Below are positions 36,277 to 45,779 of a stretch of 64,000 nt of DNA, piece after piece (the first letter of the stretch is position 1; every line of letters begins with the position of its first letter). The stretch covers positions 1-64,000 of the forward strand of contig JBNLBS010000003.1 in assembly GCA_050303415.1 (NCBI GenBank), written 5' to 3'. This DNA is from JBNLBS01 sp050303415 (GTDB taxonomy: Bacteria > Pseudomonadota > Gammaproteobacteria > Methylococcales > Methylomonadaceae). The translations under genes were made by a program, and so were the position numbers. The notes beneath the pieces are model-generated. The model was given only the letters and a program-made list of their open reading frames with translations. It was not told where the DNA came from and did no database searches.

Positions 36277-38847
36277 TTAGTCGCTTAATTTAACGTTATC
36301 AGCTTTTTTTTGATAATTTTCCAGTTGATTAAAGTTTAAATAGCGATAGGTATCATCTGCAGTCGGATTGATCTGTTGCATATACTGCATATATTCTTCA
36401 AAACTTGGGATTTTCCCCAGAATTGAACAAACCGAGGCCAGTTCTGCAGAGGCCAAATAAACATTAGCGCCATTCCCCAAACGATTAGGAAAATTACGTG
36501 TAGATGTGGAAACCACGGTTGAGTTTTCCGCTACCCGAGCCTGATTACCCATGCATAAGGAACAACCCGGCATTTCCATCCTGGCGCCGGATTTACCAAA
36601 GGTGCTGTAATAGCCTTCTTCGGTTAATTGATTCTGATCCATTTTGGTCGGCGGCGATACCCATAGGCGAGTCGGTAACTCTCCGTTTTGCTTTTCCAGC
36701 ATTTTGCCGGCAGCTCGAAAATGACCGATATTAGTCATGCAGGAACCGAGGAAGACTTCATCAATTTTAGTACCGGCAACATCGCTTAAGGTTTTGACAT
36801 CGTCTGGATCATTCGGGCATGCCATGATTGGTTCTTTGATTTTATTCAGATCAATTTCAATAACTTCATGATATTCAGCATCGGGATCCGCCTGTAGCAA
36901 TACTGGATTTTCCAGCCACTCCTGCATAGCTTTAATACGACGTTCAATGGTTCTGGTATCACCATAACCTTCTGCTATCATCCATTTCAACAGAGTGATA
37001 TTGGAATTCAGGTATTCGCGGATTGGCGCTTCGTCCAGGCGAATGGTACAACCGGCGGCAGAACGTTCGGCTGAGGCGTCAGACAATTCAAATGCCTGTT
37101 CAACTTTAAGTTCCGGCAAGCCCTCGATTTCCAGAATACGGCCTGAGAAGACATTCTTTTTGCCTTTTTTCTCAACCGTAAGCAGGCCTTGTTTAATTGC
37201 AGCCAGGGGAATTGCATTGACCAGATCACGTAAGGTAATACCCGGTTGCATTTCGCCTTTAAAGCGAACTAATACAGATTCCGGCATATCCAGCGGCATT
37301 ACACCTGTGGCTGCTGCAAAGGCAACCAGACCTGAGCCGGCAGGAAAAGAAATGCCGATAGGGAAACGGGTATGAGAGTCACCGCCGGTACCTACCGTAT
37401 CGGGTAGTAACATACGGTTTAACCAGGAATGAATAATGCCGTCGCCGGGACGTAACGATACGCCACCTCGATTCATAATAAAATCGGGTAGAGTGTGTTG
37501 CATTTTGACATCAATTGGTTTTGGATAAGCGGCTGTATGACAAAATGATTGCATTACCAAATCAGCAGAAAAACCTAAACAAGCCAAGTCTTTAAGTTCA
37601 TCACGGGTCATTGGCCCGGTGGTATCTTGCGACCCCACTGTGGTCATTCTTGGTTCGCAGTAAGTACCCGGTCTAACACCATCAACACCGCAAGCTTTAC
37701 CGACCATTTTCTGTGCCAAAGTATAGCCTTTAGTGCTTTCATCGGTTGCGCTGGGGCGACGGAACACATCTGTGGGGGGTAATCCTAATGCTTCACGAGC
37801 CCGGTCAGTTAAGCCTCTGCCTATAATTAAAGGTATACGGCCGCCGGCTCTTACTTCATCCAGTAAAATATCTGTTTTTAATGCAAATTCACAGATGACT
37901 TCATCGCTATCATGAGCCTTAACCACGCCCTGATAAGGATAAATATCAATCACATCACCCATATTGATATTGCTGACATCACATTCAAATGGCAGGGCAC
38001 CGGAGTCTTCCATGGTATTAAAGAAAATGGGGGCGATTTTGCCACCGATACAAACACCACCGGCGCGTTTGTTGGGTACATAAGGAATATCATTACCCAT
38101 ATACCAAAGCACAGAATTGGTCGCGGATTTCCGAGACGAACCCGTGCCGACCACATCTCCGACATAGGCGACAGGAAAGCCTTTTTGCTTCAATTCTTCT
38201 ATTTGCTGTTCAGCATTGGTGATACCATCACGCGGATTTTTTAACATGGCTTTTGCATGCAGGGGTATGTCTGGACGAGACCAGGCATCCGGGGCCGGGG
38301 ACAGGTCATCGGTATTGGTTTCACCGGTAACTTTAAAGGCGGTAACGGTAATTTTTTCCGGCAGTTCCGGTTTGCTGGAAAACCATTCTGCTTCTGCCCA
38401 GGAATTTAACACCTGTTTGGCATATTGGTTGCCGGTATCGGCCTTTTCTTTAACATCGTGAAAGGCTTCAAATACTAACAAAGTATGTGACAGGGCCTTG
38501 GCAGCAATACCCGCTAAATTAGCGTTATCTAATAATTCAATCAGTGGTGCAATATTGTATCCACCCAGCATGGTGCCCAGCAATTCTGTTGCCAATTCGG
38601 GCGATACAATCGGTGAATGGGCTTCCTGTTTTGCAATAGCGGCCAGAAAACCGGCTTTGACATAAGCCGCCTCATCAACACCGGCCGGAATGCGATTGCT
38701 TAACAAATCCAGCAGGAAATCTTCTTCCCCGGCAGGCGGAGTTTTAATTAATTCAACTAATTCTGAGACCTGTTCGGCAGACAAAGGCTGAGGAACCACG
38801 CCTTCGGCAGCACGTTCTGCGACATGTTTACGATATTGTTCTAGCAT
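36277..38847 (-). CDS. acnB: Aconitate hydratase B
   Basis: Citrate-isocitrate isomerase of the TCA cycle, 4Fe-4S enzyme. The 856 residues start with the HEAT-like domain specific to AcnB (LEQYRKHVAERAAEG, then LLDLLSNRIPAGVDE), followed by the swivelling domain (TNTDDLSPAPDAWSRPDIPL) and the catalytic domains. The cluster cysteines are in GSCMTNIGHFRAAG and in MPGCSLCMGNQARV. GVDGVRPGTYCEPRMTTVG and GTGGDSHTRFPIG are conserved. Length is standard for AcnB. Transcribed alone from the 360-bp region upstream, which holds an unusual inverted repeat. Confidence 0.97.
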   Translation of the reverse strand: MLEQYRKHVAERAAEGVVPQPLSAEQVSELVELIKTPPAGEEDFLLDLLSNRIPAGVDEAAYVKAGFLAAIAKQEAHSPIVSPELATELLGTMLGGYNIAPLIELLDNANLAGIAAKALSHTLLVFEAFHDVKEKADTGNQYAKQVLNSWAEAEWFSSKPELPEKITVTAFKVTGETNTDDLSPAPDAWSRPDIPLHAKAMLKNPRDGITNAEQQIEELKQKGFPVAYVGDVVGTGSSRKSATNSVLWYMGNDIPYVPNKRAGGVCIGGKIAPIFFNTMEDSGALPFECDVSNINMGDVIDIYPYQGVVKAHDSDEVICEFALKTDILLDEVRAGGRIPLIIGRGLTDRAREALGLPPTDVFRRPSATDESTKGYTLAQKMVGKACGVDGVRPGTYCEPRMTTVGSQDTTGPMTRDELKDLACLGFSADLVMQSFCHTAAYPKPIDVKMQHTLPDFIMNRGGVSLRPGDGIIHSWLNRMLLPDTVGTGGDSHTRFPIGISFPAGSGLVAFAAATGVMPLDMPESVLVRFKGEMQPGITLRDLVNAIPLAAIKQGLLTVEKKGKKNVFSGRILEIEGLPELKVEQAFELSDASAERSAAGCTIRLDEAPIREYLNSNITLLKWMIAEGYGDTRTIERRIKAMQEWLENPVLLQADPDAEYHEVIEIDLNKIKEPIMACPNDPDDVKTLSDVAGTKIDEVFLGSCMTNIGHFRAAGKMLEKQNGELPTRLWVSPPTKMDQNQLTEEGYYSTFGKSGARMEMPGCSLCMGNQARVAENSTVVSTSTRNFPNRLGNGANVYLASAELASVCSILGKIPSFEEYMQYMQQINPTADDTYRYLNFNQLENYQKKADNVKLSD

Positions 38848-38948
38848 AAATTTGGATGAGTATGGTGAATTGAGGGGCTTAACGCAAACCCCAAAGAAGT
38901 CTTATTTTACTGGATTAAGCTTGAAAATTCTATTATCAGGAATAAATG

Positions 38949-39074
38949 TTTTAGCTATATTTAGTATTGTGAGCAGTATTCACTGATAAATGAAGTATCA
39001 ATGATAAGACAGCTTTATCCTTAATTTTTAAGAGCCGCTAAGATTTGAAAAACCCGTACTAAATATAGTTAAAA
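38949..39074. repeat. 18-bp inverted repeat framing 90 bp, upstream of acnB
   Basis: The left arm (38949-38966) reads TTTTAGCTATATTTAGTA; the reverse complement of the right arm (39057-39074) matches at 17 of 18 positions. The arms enclose 90 bp, so the unit is 126 bp long. The pairing is too good for chance in a region of this size even allowing for AT richness. No flanking target duplication is visible. Confidence 0.65.
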
Positions 39075-39113
39075 TCGGGGTTTAAGCAGGGGTTATTGGC
39101 TTAATTTATCGTC

Positions 39114-39163
39114 CTGTTGTCGACTATAACAACAGTAAAGTGCAGACAAATTTTAACTTGTCT
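39114..39163. repeat. Two short palindromes downstream of lysR
   Basis: CTGTTGT/ACAACAG with an 8-nt spacer (39114-39135) and AGACAA/TTGTCT with an 8-nt spacer (39144-39163) lie side by side. They may form the lysR terminator structure or an operator; no T tract follows on either strand. Confidence 0.4.
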
Positions 39164-39207
39164 ATTAACACTAAATACCATGGACAAGACATAGGTTTGA
39201 TAACTAT

Positions 39208-40077
39208 TTAATCAACGCCGGAGTAGCGCTTTTGTTGTTCAAATTTGGCTAATGCCCTTAACTTATCGAGCACCTGTTGGATTACCGTACAATCGCTTTC
39301 ATGCGGGAAGACCATGTAGGCAGGCAGTTTAAATTGCGGACTGTCAGCTACTAGATGCAGTTGTTGTGATTTGACGAATGGTTCTGCCATACGGATAGGG
39401 AGATAGCAGGAACCGCCATTATTCAGGATTAGCTGTATGCCCAGCCAACCGATATTGACAACCTGTGCGGGACGCTCCAGCATCGGGTAACTATTGCGGT
39501 GCTGGGCATAAAACGCCGGTCCCCAATCGACATGAACATAATCATCATCCGGCCATGGCTTATCCGGCGTTGTTGTCAACAGAACCAGGGTTTCATCAAA
39601 TAAATGTTCCACTGTGAGTCCCTGGCTATATTGCGGTGTATACATCAAGCCGATATCCAATGTCCCTTCTATTAATCGGCGCATAAGGTCTTCTTCAAAG
39701 CCTATATCACAACGAATCGATACATCGGGCGAATTTTTTTTAATCTCTCCGATCCACCGCGGTAACATTTCCTCCCATAATGCGATCCTGGCGCCGACCG
39801 TGACGCTGCCTTGGAACCGGCTGGGTAAACCGATATCGTGACGTGCTTGTTCCAAGGTTAATAACAACGACTTGGCATGACGAAAAAAACGTCGTCCATG
39901 TTGAGTTAAATGAGCTCCTGAACGGTTGCGAACAAATAACTTGACCCTGAGGTAGGATTCGAGACGTTGAATTCTAGTACTGACAGTCGATTGAGTAATG
40001 TACAGCCGATTGGCAGCTTCTTGGAAACTACCGTTGGCGGCAACGCTTAAAAAAGTTCTGATCTGTTCGATGTCCAT
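39208..40077 (-). CDS. LysR-family transcriptional regulator
   Basis: A 289-residue LysR regulator. The N-terminal winged helix-turn-helix is MDIEQIRTFLSVAANGSFQE followed by AANRLYITQSTVSTRIQRLE, and the helical linker runs to about residue 85. The rest is the effector-binding domain (GSVTVGARIALWEEMLP, then LDIGLMYTPQYSQGL). It diverges from the five-gene efflux operon with 150 bp between starts, the classical arrangement for a LysR protein that controls the neighbouring genes. The inducer is probably a pump substrate, by inference. Confidence 0.93.
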   Translation of the reverse strand: MDIEQIRTFLSVAANGSFQEAANRLYITQSTVSTRIQRLESYLRVKLFVRNRSGAHLTQHGRRFFRHAKSLLLTLEQARHDIGLPSRFQGSVTVGARIALWEEMLPRWIGEIKKNSPDVSIRCDIGFEEDLMRRLIEGTLDIGLMYTPQYSQGLTVEHLFDETLVLLTTTPDKPWPDDDYVHVDWGPAFYAQHRNSYPMLERPAQVVNIGWLGIQLILNNGGSCYLPIRMAEPFVKSQQLHLVADSPQFKLPAYMVFPHESDCTVIQQVLDKLRALAKFEQQKRYSGVD

Positions 40078-40114
40078 TTTATAGTATTGATAAAGTCGAT
40101 ATTAAACTTAGATA

Positions 40115-40147
40115 AAAATCGTTTGATCCATATAATAATCCGATTTT
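40115..40147 (+). promoter_or_regulatory. Candidate operator/promoter of the efflux operon
   Basis: An inverted repeat with exact 7-bp arms AAAATCG (40115-40121) and CGATTTT (40141-40147) flanks a perfect TATAAT at 40131-40136. A TTAGAT 17 bp upstream could be a weak -35. The position between divergent lysR and the efflux genes suggests a LysR-controlled promoter; the binding site itself is unproven. Confidence 0.4.
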
Positions 40148-40227
40148 ATAGTAGACGACAAGTTGAATGGCTAGCAGGCCTTGTGAATTAGGTTTTCCAC
40201 GAGAAGTATGATCGAGGGGAGATTGGA

Positions 40228-41088
40228 ATGTTGCAGATATTTTTAAACTGGCTTGAAGATTTCTATAAATGGCCAGATTTACTCAAAGTCGATCGACTTT
40301 CAGTCAAAGGCATCGTTGTATTTTTGTGCCCATTATTTGTATCCGGTTGTATTTCTGCTTCGGTCAAACTGACGGAATCAGCAAGATTACCAATGAAAGT
40401 TGTGCAAGTCGTGGCTTTGGAAGCACCGCCACTGGAAATCGTACCGGACTTATTAGAAACACGTTTACCCATTTACGAGTATTACGACAATATGGCCTTA
40501 CCACTATACACGGAACGAAAAGTTTTTCGTTATCCCGGCGGCCTGCTGATTGCTGGGCGTGTTGGAGACGGAGATAGTGTTGAAATAGTCGATTTAACTC
40601 AGCCTCTTTCAGCCGGTTCTGAGTCGAATAACTGGACGCCTACCCAAGTATTAACTCAAGAACTGATCGATCAACTGAATAAGGCTGGAATACAAACGTT
40701 GATGGAAACTAGTCTGCTTCGGCTTCCGATGGAGGCGGTCGAACGCGATGCCAACCTGGCACGTTGGCGGGGGGCGATAGAAAGTTGGTATGAAACTGAG
40801 ATGCTTAAGCCCGCTGTTTATCCTGAGCATGTAGATGCGGTTGTAGAATTGGGCATTGGACAATATAGAATTTTTGCCGGACAAATCAGTTTACAGGTTT
40901 TAATTAAAGTAATCGATCCGGAATCGGGCAGGGTCATGGCTCGCGTAGCGGAAAAATCAACCGGTTATGAAGCGCCAATCGATCTGTTATTGCAAAAGAG
41001 AGGTGCTAAATTCAAATCACTGCTGCAACAACGTGCAAGTCATCTAATAGCACGGGGATTGCAGTATATAGGCCTAACGTCAAACTAA
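40228..41088 (+). CDS. Lipoprotein of unknown function, first gene of an efflux operon
   Basis: A 286-residue protein I do not recognise. A good ribosome-binding site (GAGGGGAG) supports the ATG at 40228. A hydrophobic stretch GIVVFLCPLFVSGC ends in a lipobox with Cys41, so the mature protein should be a lipid-anchored periplasmic lipoprotein with an unusually long 27-residue cytoplasmic leader. The remainder is soluble, with mixed beta and helical character (YPGGLLIAGRVGDGD, then ESGRVMARVAEKSTG). It starts the operon lipoprotein - membrane protein - MFS pump - outer-membrane factor - adaptor, 4 bp before the next gene. A role as accessory subunit of the pump is inferred from position only. 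Confidence 0.6.
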   Translation: MLQIFLNWLEDFYKWPDLLKVDRLSVKGIVVFLCPLFVSGCISASVKLTESARLPMKVVQVVALEAPPLEIVPDLLETRLPIYEYYDNMALPLYTERKVFRYPGGLLIAGRVGDGDSVEIVDLTQPLSAGSESNNWTPTQVLTQELIDQLNKAGIQTLMETSLLRLPMEAVERDANLARWRGAIESWYETEMLKPAVYPEHVDAVVELGIGQYRIFAGQISLQVLIKVIDPESGRVMARVAEKSTGYEAPIDLLLQKRGAKFKSLLQQRASHLIARGLQYIGLTSN

Positions 41089-41092
41089 AGTC

Positions 41093-41488
41093 ATGATACT
41101 GACGATCAAGCAAAAATTGACTATCGGGGTGTTATTAATAGGATTAACGATGCCTGATATATTGTTTGAATTTTTGCATGGCATGTTTGAGTTGGTCGAG
41201 TTCAGTTTGGACCAGTTAGTCGAGCATCTCTTTCATACCGATAGGCATACCACGCAAGTAATTGTTTTTTATCTATTGTTATCGATGATGTTTTTTTTCA
41301 TCTATCTAATCGCGAGGCGATTGCCGGCATGGTGTTCTGCTTGCAGGGATAATGCCGTCGACATCTTTTATCGCCTGGAAAATAAGCTGTGGGACTATTG
41401 GGGGTGCACATCGTTGTCAGGAAAAATAAGAATTTCTCTCGGTTTGTTGCTGAGTTTTACGCTGATTGTGTTGGTATTGTTTAGGTAA
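41093..41488 (+). CDS. Small inner-membrane protein of the efflux operon
   Basis: A 131-residue protein with three hydrophobic segments (about 8-24, 56-75 and 108-130) and a charged middle containing WCSACRDN. I do not recognise the family. It sits between the lipoprotein and the MFS pump, and its stop codon directly abuts the pump's ATG. AaeX-type small proteins occupy a comparable position in aae efflux operons, but no sequence similarity is evident to me. Confidence 0.6.
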   Translation: MILTIKQKLTIGVLLIGLTMPDILFEFLHGMFELVEFSLDQLVEHLFHTDRHTTQVIVFYLLLSMMFFFIYLIARRLPAWCSACRDNAVDIFYRLENKLWDYWGCTSLSGKIRISLGLLLSFTLIVLVLFR

Positions 41489-43075
41489 ATGCATATGTCC
41501 ATGATTTTTGATAAAAAATTACGCGGCTGGCGTTTTATCTTATTCAACCTCTGTTTGGGGTTGGGGCACGCAGTTGTCCTATTTAATGCCGGTGCTTATA
41601 TTGCCATGTTGCCTCGGGTTGCCGGCAGTTTATCGATACCACCTAGTTTTGCAACCTGGACTCAAACTGATTATATGCTAGGGCTGGCATTATCCCTGCC
41701 GGTTGGAAGCTGGCTTTCACGCCGAATGGGCGAATACCAGCCTTTTGTCTGGGCTTTTGTTTGTTATGCTCTGGCCTCGGCGGTTTGCGCCTACAGCAGT
41801 TCCCTGTATGAATTTTTGGCAGCGCGCATTGTGTTGGGGTTTTCTGGAGGCATAACCTTACCGTTGGGTCAGTCGATGTTGATAAAGGAGTATTCTCAAC
41901 GCAGGAAAAATATTGGTGTTGGTGTATGGGCTTTATTTACCCTGACGCCCTTTACTTTCGGGCCGCCATGCGGCGGCTGGATAGCCGACCATTTGGGTTG
42001 GCGCTGGCTTTTTATCGTTAACATTCCTGTTGCTTTATCGATTGCCGGCATTGTTGGTGCTTTATTGTATCGACGTGGTGCCAAATTAATTCGACACCGC
42101 TTTGATTTGATCGGTTTTTTGCTTTTGTTGATTGCACTTGGCTGCTTTCAAACCTTGCTTAACCAAGGTAATGACTGGGATTGGGGTAATTCCTTTTACC
42201 TAATGACCTTGCTGGGCGTCAGCGGAGCAATGTTGTGTTATTGGGTGATCTGGGAATTGAGTGTCCGTCATCCATTTCTGGATATCAGATTGTTTACACA
42301 TCTGAATTTTGCTATCGGTACGACCGTGCTATTTTTGGGCTTTATGTTCTTTCAAGGCTTGTTATCTTTATTGGTTGTACAACTGCAGTTGACAATGGGT
42401 TATTCTTCATTCCTGGCCGGCTTGGTGTTTTTGCCGATGGCGATCTTTGCCAAACCGATGGCCGGATGTTTTCATTACATTGTTAAATATTTTGATGCGA
42501 GATTATTGGCATCACTTAATCTGCTTGGATTTGCCTTCACCTATTTCTGGTTGAGTCGGTTTGAACATTTTGATGCTTATCAACAATTGTTCTGGCCCAA
42601 GTTGTTGGAAGGTATATGTCTGGGTAGTTTCTTCGCACCATTAACAACTCTGCTTTTGCATGGGGTGCCTCAGGAAAGGCAGTGGCGGGCGGTGGAACTG
42701 GCTACTTCGTTACGGATTATGGCCGGTGCGATAGGTATTTCCCTACAGGGTATTGTCTTTTATTTTCGAACCCCGTTTCATCTGACCCGTTTTGCCGAAA
42801 CTCATACGATGTTTGATTCGCGCCTGCATGAATCGATCCAACAACTGCAAGCAACAGGTTTTTCCGAATCTACCGTACTAATTCAGTTTGCCAGAGTGGG
42901 ACGTGGGCAGGGAGCTACTATGGCGCTAAACGATGCTTTTTGGTTGGCCGGTTGTGTCTTTATCTGTTTGTCGGTACTGGTCTGGTTCGCTCACCCGACT
43001 CGGCAACCAGCTAAGTCTACTTTGACACAACGAATGCGGAGAAGGGCTATGGCTTTGTTTGCACGGGAGGTTTAG
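41489..43075 (+). CDS. EmrB-like MFS drug:H+ antiporter (DHA2 type)
   Basis: A 528-residue proton-driven exporter of the 14-TM DHA2 group. Hydrophobic segments are spread across the whole length. LPVGSWLSRRMGEYQPF is the loop 2-3 motif A region, GFSGGITLPLGQSML is TM4 and GPPCGGWIADHLGWRW is the motif C region with the following loop. The start directly follows the previous stop; an ATG at 41495 could also be used. With the outer-membrane factor and EmrA-like adaptor downstream it forms a tripartite pump across both membranes. The substrate cannot be read from the sequence. Confidence 0.9.
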   Translation: MHMSMIFDKKLRGWRFILFNLCLGLGHAVVLFNAGAYIAMLPRVAGSLSIPPSFATWTQTDYMLGLALSLPVGSWLSRRMGEYQPFVWAFVCYALASAVCAYSSSLYEFLAARIVLGFSGGITLPLGQSMLIKEYSQRRKNIGVGVWALFTLTPFTFGPPCGGWIADHLGWRWLFIVNIPVALSIAGIVGALLYRRGAKLIRHRFDLIGFLLLLIALGCFQTLLNQGNDWDWGNSFYLMTLLGVSGAMLCYWVIWELSVRHPFLDIRLFTHLNFAIGTTVLFLGFMFFQGLLSLLVVQLQLTMGYSSFLAGLVFLPMAIFAKPMAGCFHYIVKYFDARLLASLNLLGFAFTYFWLSRFEHFDAYQQLFWPKLLEGICLGSFFAPLTTLLLHGVPQERQWRAVELATSLRIMAGAIGISLQGIVFYFRTPFHLTRFAETHTMFDSRLHESIQQLQATGFSESTVLIQFARVGRGQGATMALNDAFWLAGCVFICLSVLVWFAHPTRQPAKSTLTQRMRRRAMALFAREV

Positions 43076-44506
43076 GTGTCCGTAGAGTATTACCGAACAG
43101 TTCTTATCATAGCCTTTTTTCTTAAAGGCTGCGCTTTACAGCCTGAATCTACTGAGCGTGCTGAAATGATCGAGATGCCCAGGATAGAACAAATCTTGAA
43201 TAAGTCCGGTTTAAAGCGAAACGGCCAGTGGCCAGCAGTTACTTGGTGGAAGGAATTTCAGAGCCCGGAACTGGAGCGATTGATAGTTACAGCTTTAAAG
43301 GACAGTCCGGATATTAAGCTTGTCGCAGCGCGTCTAAGGCAATCTCAGTCAATGGTCGATGAACAGGCGGCCGACTTGTATCCAACTATACAGAGTCATG
43401 TTAATTTTAGTGCGCAACGTTTTTCAGCCAATAGCACCCAGGCCAAGTTAGCGGGTGAACATTTTCGTCAAATGCTGATCAACCCTATGGTGCTGCGTTA
43501 TCATCTCGATTTTTGGGAGCGTGACAAGGCTGCACTACAGGCTGCGGTAGGCAATGCTTTTGCAGCCGAAAACGAGCTGGCCGATGCGCGCTTATTACTC
43601 TCAATTGCTGTAGCTAAAGTTTATTTTGATCTGGTGGCGGCAGAAAAAAAACTGAATATTGCAAGGAAGATCGTCCGATGCCAGGAGCAACTTTTGAACT
43701 TGAACCGTGTGCTGCTCGATCAGGGATTGGTTTCTACCGGAGCCGTACTGAATGCCGAATATGAATTGAATGATGCCCGACAACTGGCATTGATCAGCAA
43801 TGCGGAAATAAAATTTGACCAAAATCGATTAGCTGTATTGGCGGGTAAGGGGGCTGACTGGGGGCTGGGCATCAAGATTAATGATGGGAAAATGTCTTCA
43901 GTACCAAGTTTACCAAATGATCTGCCTTTGCATTTATTGGCTCATCGTCCTGATATACAGGCTATGCGTCTTCGGGTAGAGGCCGCTGCTGAACATATAA
44001 AAGTGGCAAAAACCGAGTTTTACCCTGATGTCAATCTGGTGTCTTTTGCTGGTTTGCATAGTGTCAGTCTGACAGACGTTTTATTACAAGGCTCAAGTCT
44101 TGCTTACGCCGTGGGACCGTCGATTGAATTTCCGTTGTTTGAGGGAGGACGGTTGCGGGCCCGTCTCAATTATCGTGAAGCAGTCTATGATGAGGCGGTC
44201 GAAGCTTATAATTCTCAACTGCTTAAAGCGGTACAAGAAGTCGCAGATGCTTTGGCTTTATGGCACGAAAGCGATGCTCGACTAAGCGAACAATTTAGGA
44301 CCATTAATTCGATCAGGCAAACACGTAAACTGTCGGAGGTGCTTTACCGCCAGGGTCTGCATAACAAAATTGAATTACTGCATGCCTTTTGTGCCGAATA
44401 CAGTGAGCACTTAAACTTGGTCTCGTTAGAGAGTCATCGCCTAAAAGCAGTTGCCACAATGATAAGAGCATTGGGTGGCGGCTTAGTTGCCAAAACAACT
44501 GAATAG
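43076..44506 (+). CDS. Outer-membrane factor lipoprotein (NodT/TolC-like)
   Basis: A 476-residue outer-membrane channel for tripartite efflux. It begins with GTG immediately after the pump stop. The signal segment ends in a lipobox at FFLKGCAL (Cys19), so it is lipid anchored like OprM. The body shows two repeated helical OEP domains: PDIKLVAARLRQSQSMVDEQ, then a long helix; HRPDIQAMRLRVEAAAEHI, KTEFYPDVNLVSFAG and the GGRLRARLNYREAVYDEAV turn. It overlaps the open frame of the adaptor gene, whose likely ATG is 7 bp downstream. Confidence 0.92.
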   Translation: MSVEYYRTVLIIAFFLKGCALQPESTERAEMIEMPRIEQILNKSGLKRNGQWPAVTWWKEFQSPELERLIVTALKDSPDIKLVAARLRQSQSMVDEQAADLYPTIQSHVNFSAQRFSANSTQAKLAGEHFRQMLINPMVLRYHLDFWERDKAALQAAVGNAFAAENELADARLLLSIAVAKVYFDLVAAEKKLNIARKIVRCQEQLLNLNRVLLDQGLVSTGAVLNAEYELNDARQLALISNAEIKFDQNRLAVLAGKGADWGLGIKINDGKMSSVPSLPNDLPLHLLAHRPDIQAMRLRVEAAAEHIKVAKTEFYPDVNLVSFAGLHSVSLTDVLLQGSSLAYAVGPSIEFPLFEGGRLRARLNYREAVYDEAVEAYNSQLLKAVQEVADALALWHESDARLSEQFRTINSIRQTRKLSEVLYRQGLHNKIELLHAFCAEYSEHLNLVSLESHRLKAVATMIRALGGGLVAKTTE

Positions 44507-44513
44507 ACAGAGT

Positions 44514-45671
44514 ATGCTGAAAACAATACGACCTAAAGAAATTATGCGCCAACGTAACCGACGATTGATTACGGTAACGGTATTGCTACTGGTAAGCAGT
44601 TTGGCTTGTTTTGGTTACGGGTGGTATCAGAACAGGAATTGGGTAATAACTGATGATGCCTTTGTTAGCGGTCATTTTATTATGGTCAAGACCCAGACTG
44701 AAGGCACAATTGTCGAAATCTTGGCGGAAAATACCCAACAGGTCAAACAAGGTCAGGTGTTATTCAGGTTAGATGGCACTAGGGCTCGGATAGCCTTGCA
44801 ACAGGCTCGTGCCGAACTTGGTGAAACCGTACGAGACATAGTCGCCTTACAGGCGAGCCTGGAAACCATGCAACAACGTATTGTGGCAAGGCAAGCGGCA
44901 TTGAATAGGGTGCGTCATGACCTGCAGCGTTTTCAAGCTGCCTCCAAGCAAGGCGCTGTGTCAGCACAACAGGTCCAGAATGCCCGTGATCAGATGTTAC
45001 AAATGAGTGCTGAAATTGCCGCCATCCGTGCTGAGAAAAAAGGCATAGAAGCACGCTTGTTAAGTGAGCAGGTGGAAAATCATCCGGCTGTCGAAAAGGC
45101 CAAAAGTCGATTGCAGAATGCCTATCTTGAATATCAACGACGTCAGATTGTGGCACCGGCAACCGGTTTTGTTGCCAAGCGTCGTGCCCAAATTGGCGAT
45201 CAGGTTAAAATAGGAACTCCTCTGTTGGTGATCGTACCATTACAGGATCTTTGGGTGGAGGCCAACCTTTTAGAAACAAAAATCGCTCGCATCAGGCCCG
45301 GACAGGCTGTCGAGATCAGGGTTGATGCTTATGGTGACGAATTGATATACCATGGCGTGGTTGAGGGAATTAATCCGGGAACCGGGAGCTCTTTTGCCTT
45401 GTTGCCGACCGATAACGCTAGTGGTAATTTTATCCATATTACCGAACGGGTGCCTGTGCGCATCGGGCTTGACCGTGAAGAACTACGGCAACATCCATTG
45501 CAACCTGGATTGTCAACCTTGACCCGGATTAACATTACCGAAAAGAAACAAACTAGGTTGCATTCTCGGATTAACATAGATACTGATGTTTATCGTACCG
45601 ATGTGTACGACCGGGAACTGGATGGTGTGGAACTGTTAATTAGTGAAATAATCGCTGCCAATAAAATTTGA
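44514..45671 (+). CDS. EmrA-like membrane-fusion (HlyD) adaptor
   Basis: Periplasmic adaptor that links the MFS pump to the outer-membrane factor. I use the ATG at 44514 (385 residues) instead of an upstream TTG that overlaps the previous gene. One membrane segment (about 20-38, ITVTVLLLVSSLACFGYG) is followed by TDDAFVSGHFIMVKTQTEG, the biotinyl-lipoyl-like hairpin domain, a coiled-coil (about 85-200, many Ala, Gln and Arg) and a beta-barrel with ANLLETKIARIRPGQAVEI. The C-terminal PLQPGLSTLTRINI resembles the end of EmrA. Last gene of the operon. Confidence 0.92.
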   Translation: MLKTIRPKEIMRQRNRRLITVTVLLLVSSLACFGYGWYQNRNWVITDDAFVSGHFIMVKTQTEGTIVEILAENTQQVKQGQVLFRLDGTRARIALQQARAELGETVRDIVALQASLETMQQRIVARQAALNRVRHDLQRFQAASKQGAVSAQQVQNARDQMLQMSAEIAAIRAEKKGIEARLLSEQVENHPAVEKAKSRLQNAYLEYQRRQIVAPATGFVAKRRAQIGDQVKIGTPLLVIVPLQDLWVEANLLETKIARIRPGQAVEIRVDAYGDELIYHGVVEGINPGTGSSFALLPTDNASGNFIHITERVPVRIGLDREELRQHPLQPGLSTLTRINITEKKQTRLHSRINIDTDVYRTDVYDRELDGVELLISEIIAANKI

Positions 45672-45779
45672 TTCCCATCCCAACTAAAAAATATCTGTGT
45701 TCCTATTTGGGCTTTAATTTGTTAATTTATAAATACAACAATTGAGTATCAATAGCGTTTTTATCTGGAGAGCAACAGC

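Larger units (their letters stand above)
38848..39207. other. Gene-free stretch between lysR and acnB
   Basis: 360 bp that should hold the acnB promoter and the end of the lysR transcript. It contains a long-range 18-bp inverted repeat (38949-39074) and two short palindromes near the lysR stop (39114-39135 and 39144-39163). I see no ORF with a plausible start. Confidence 0.55.
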
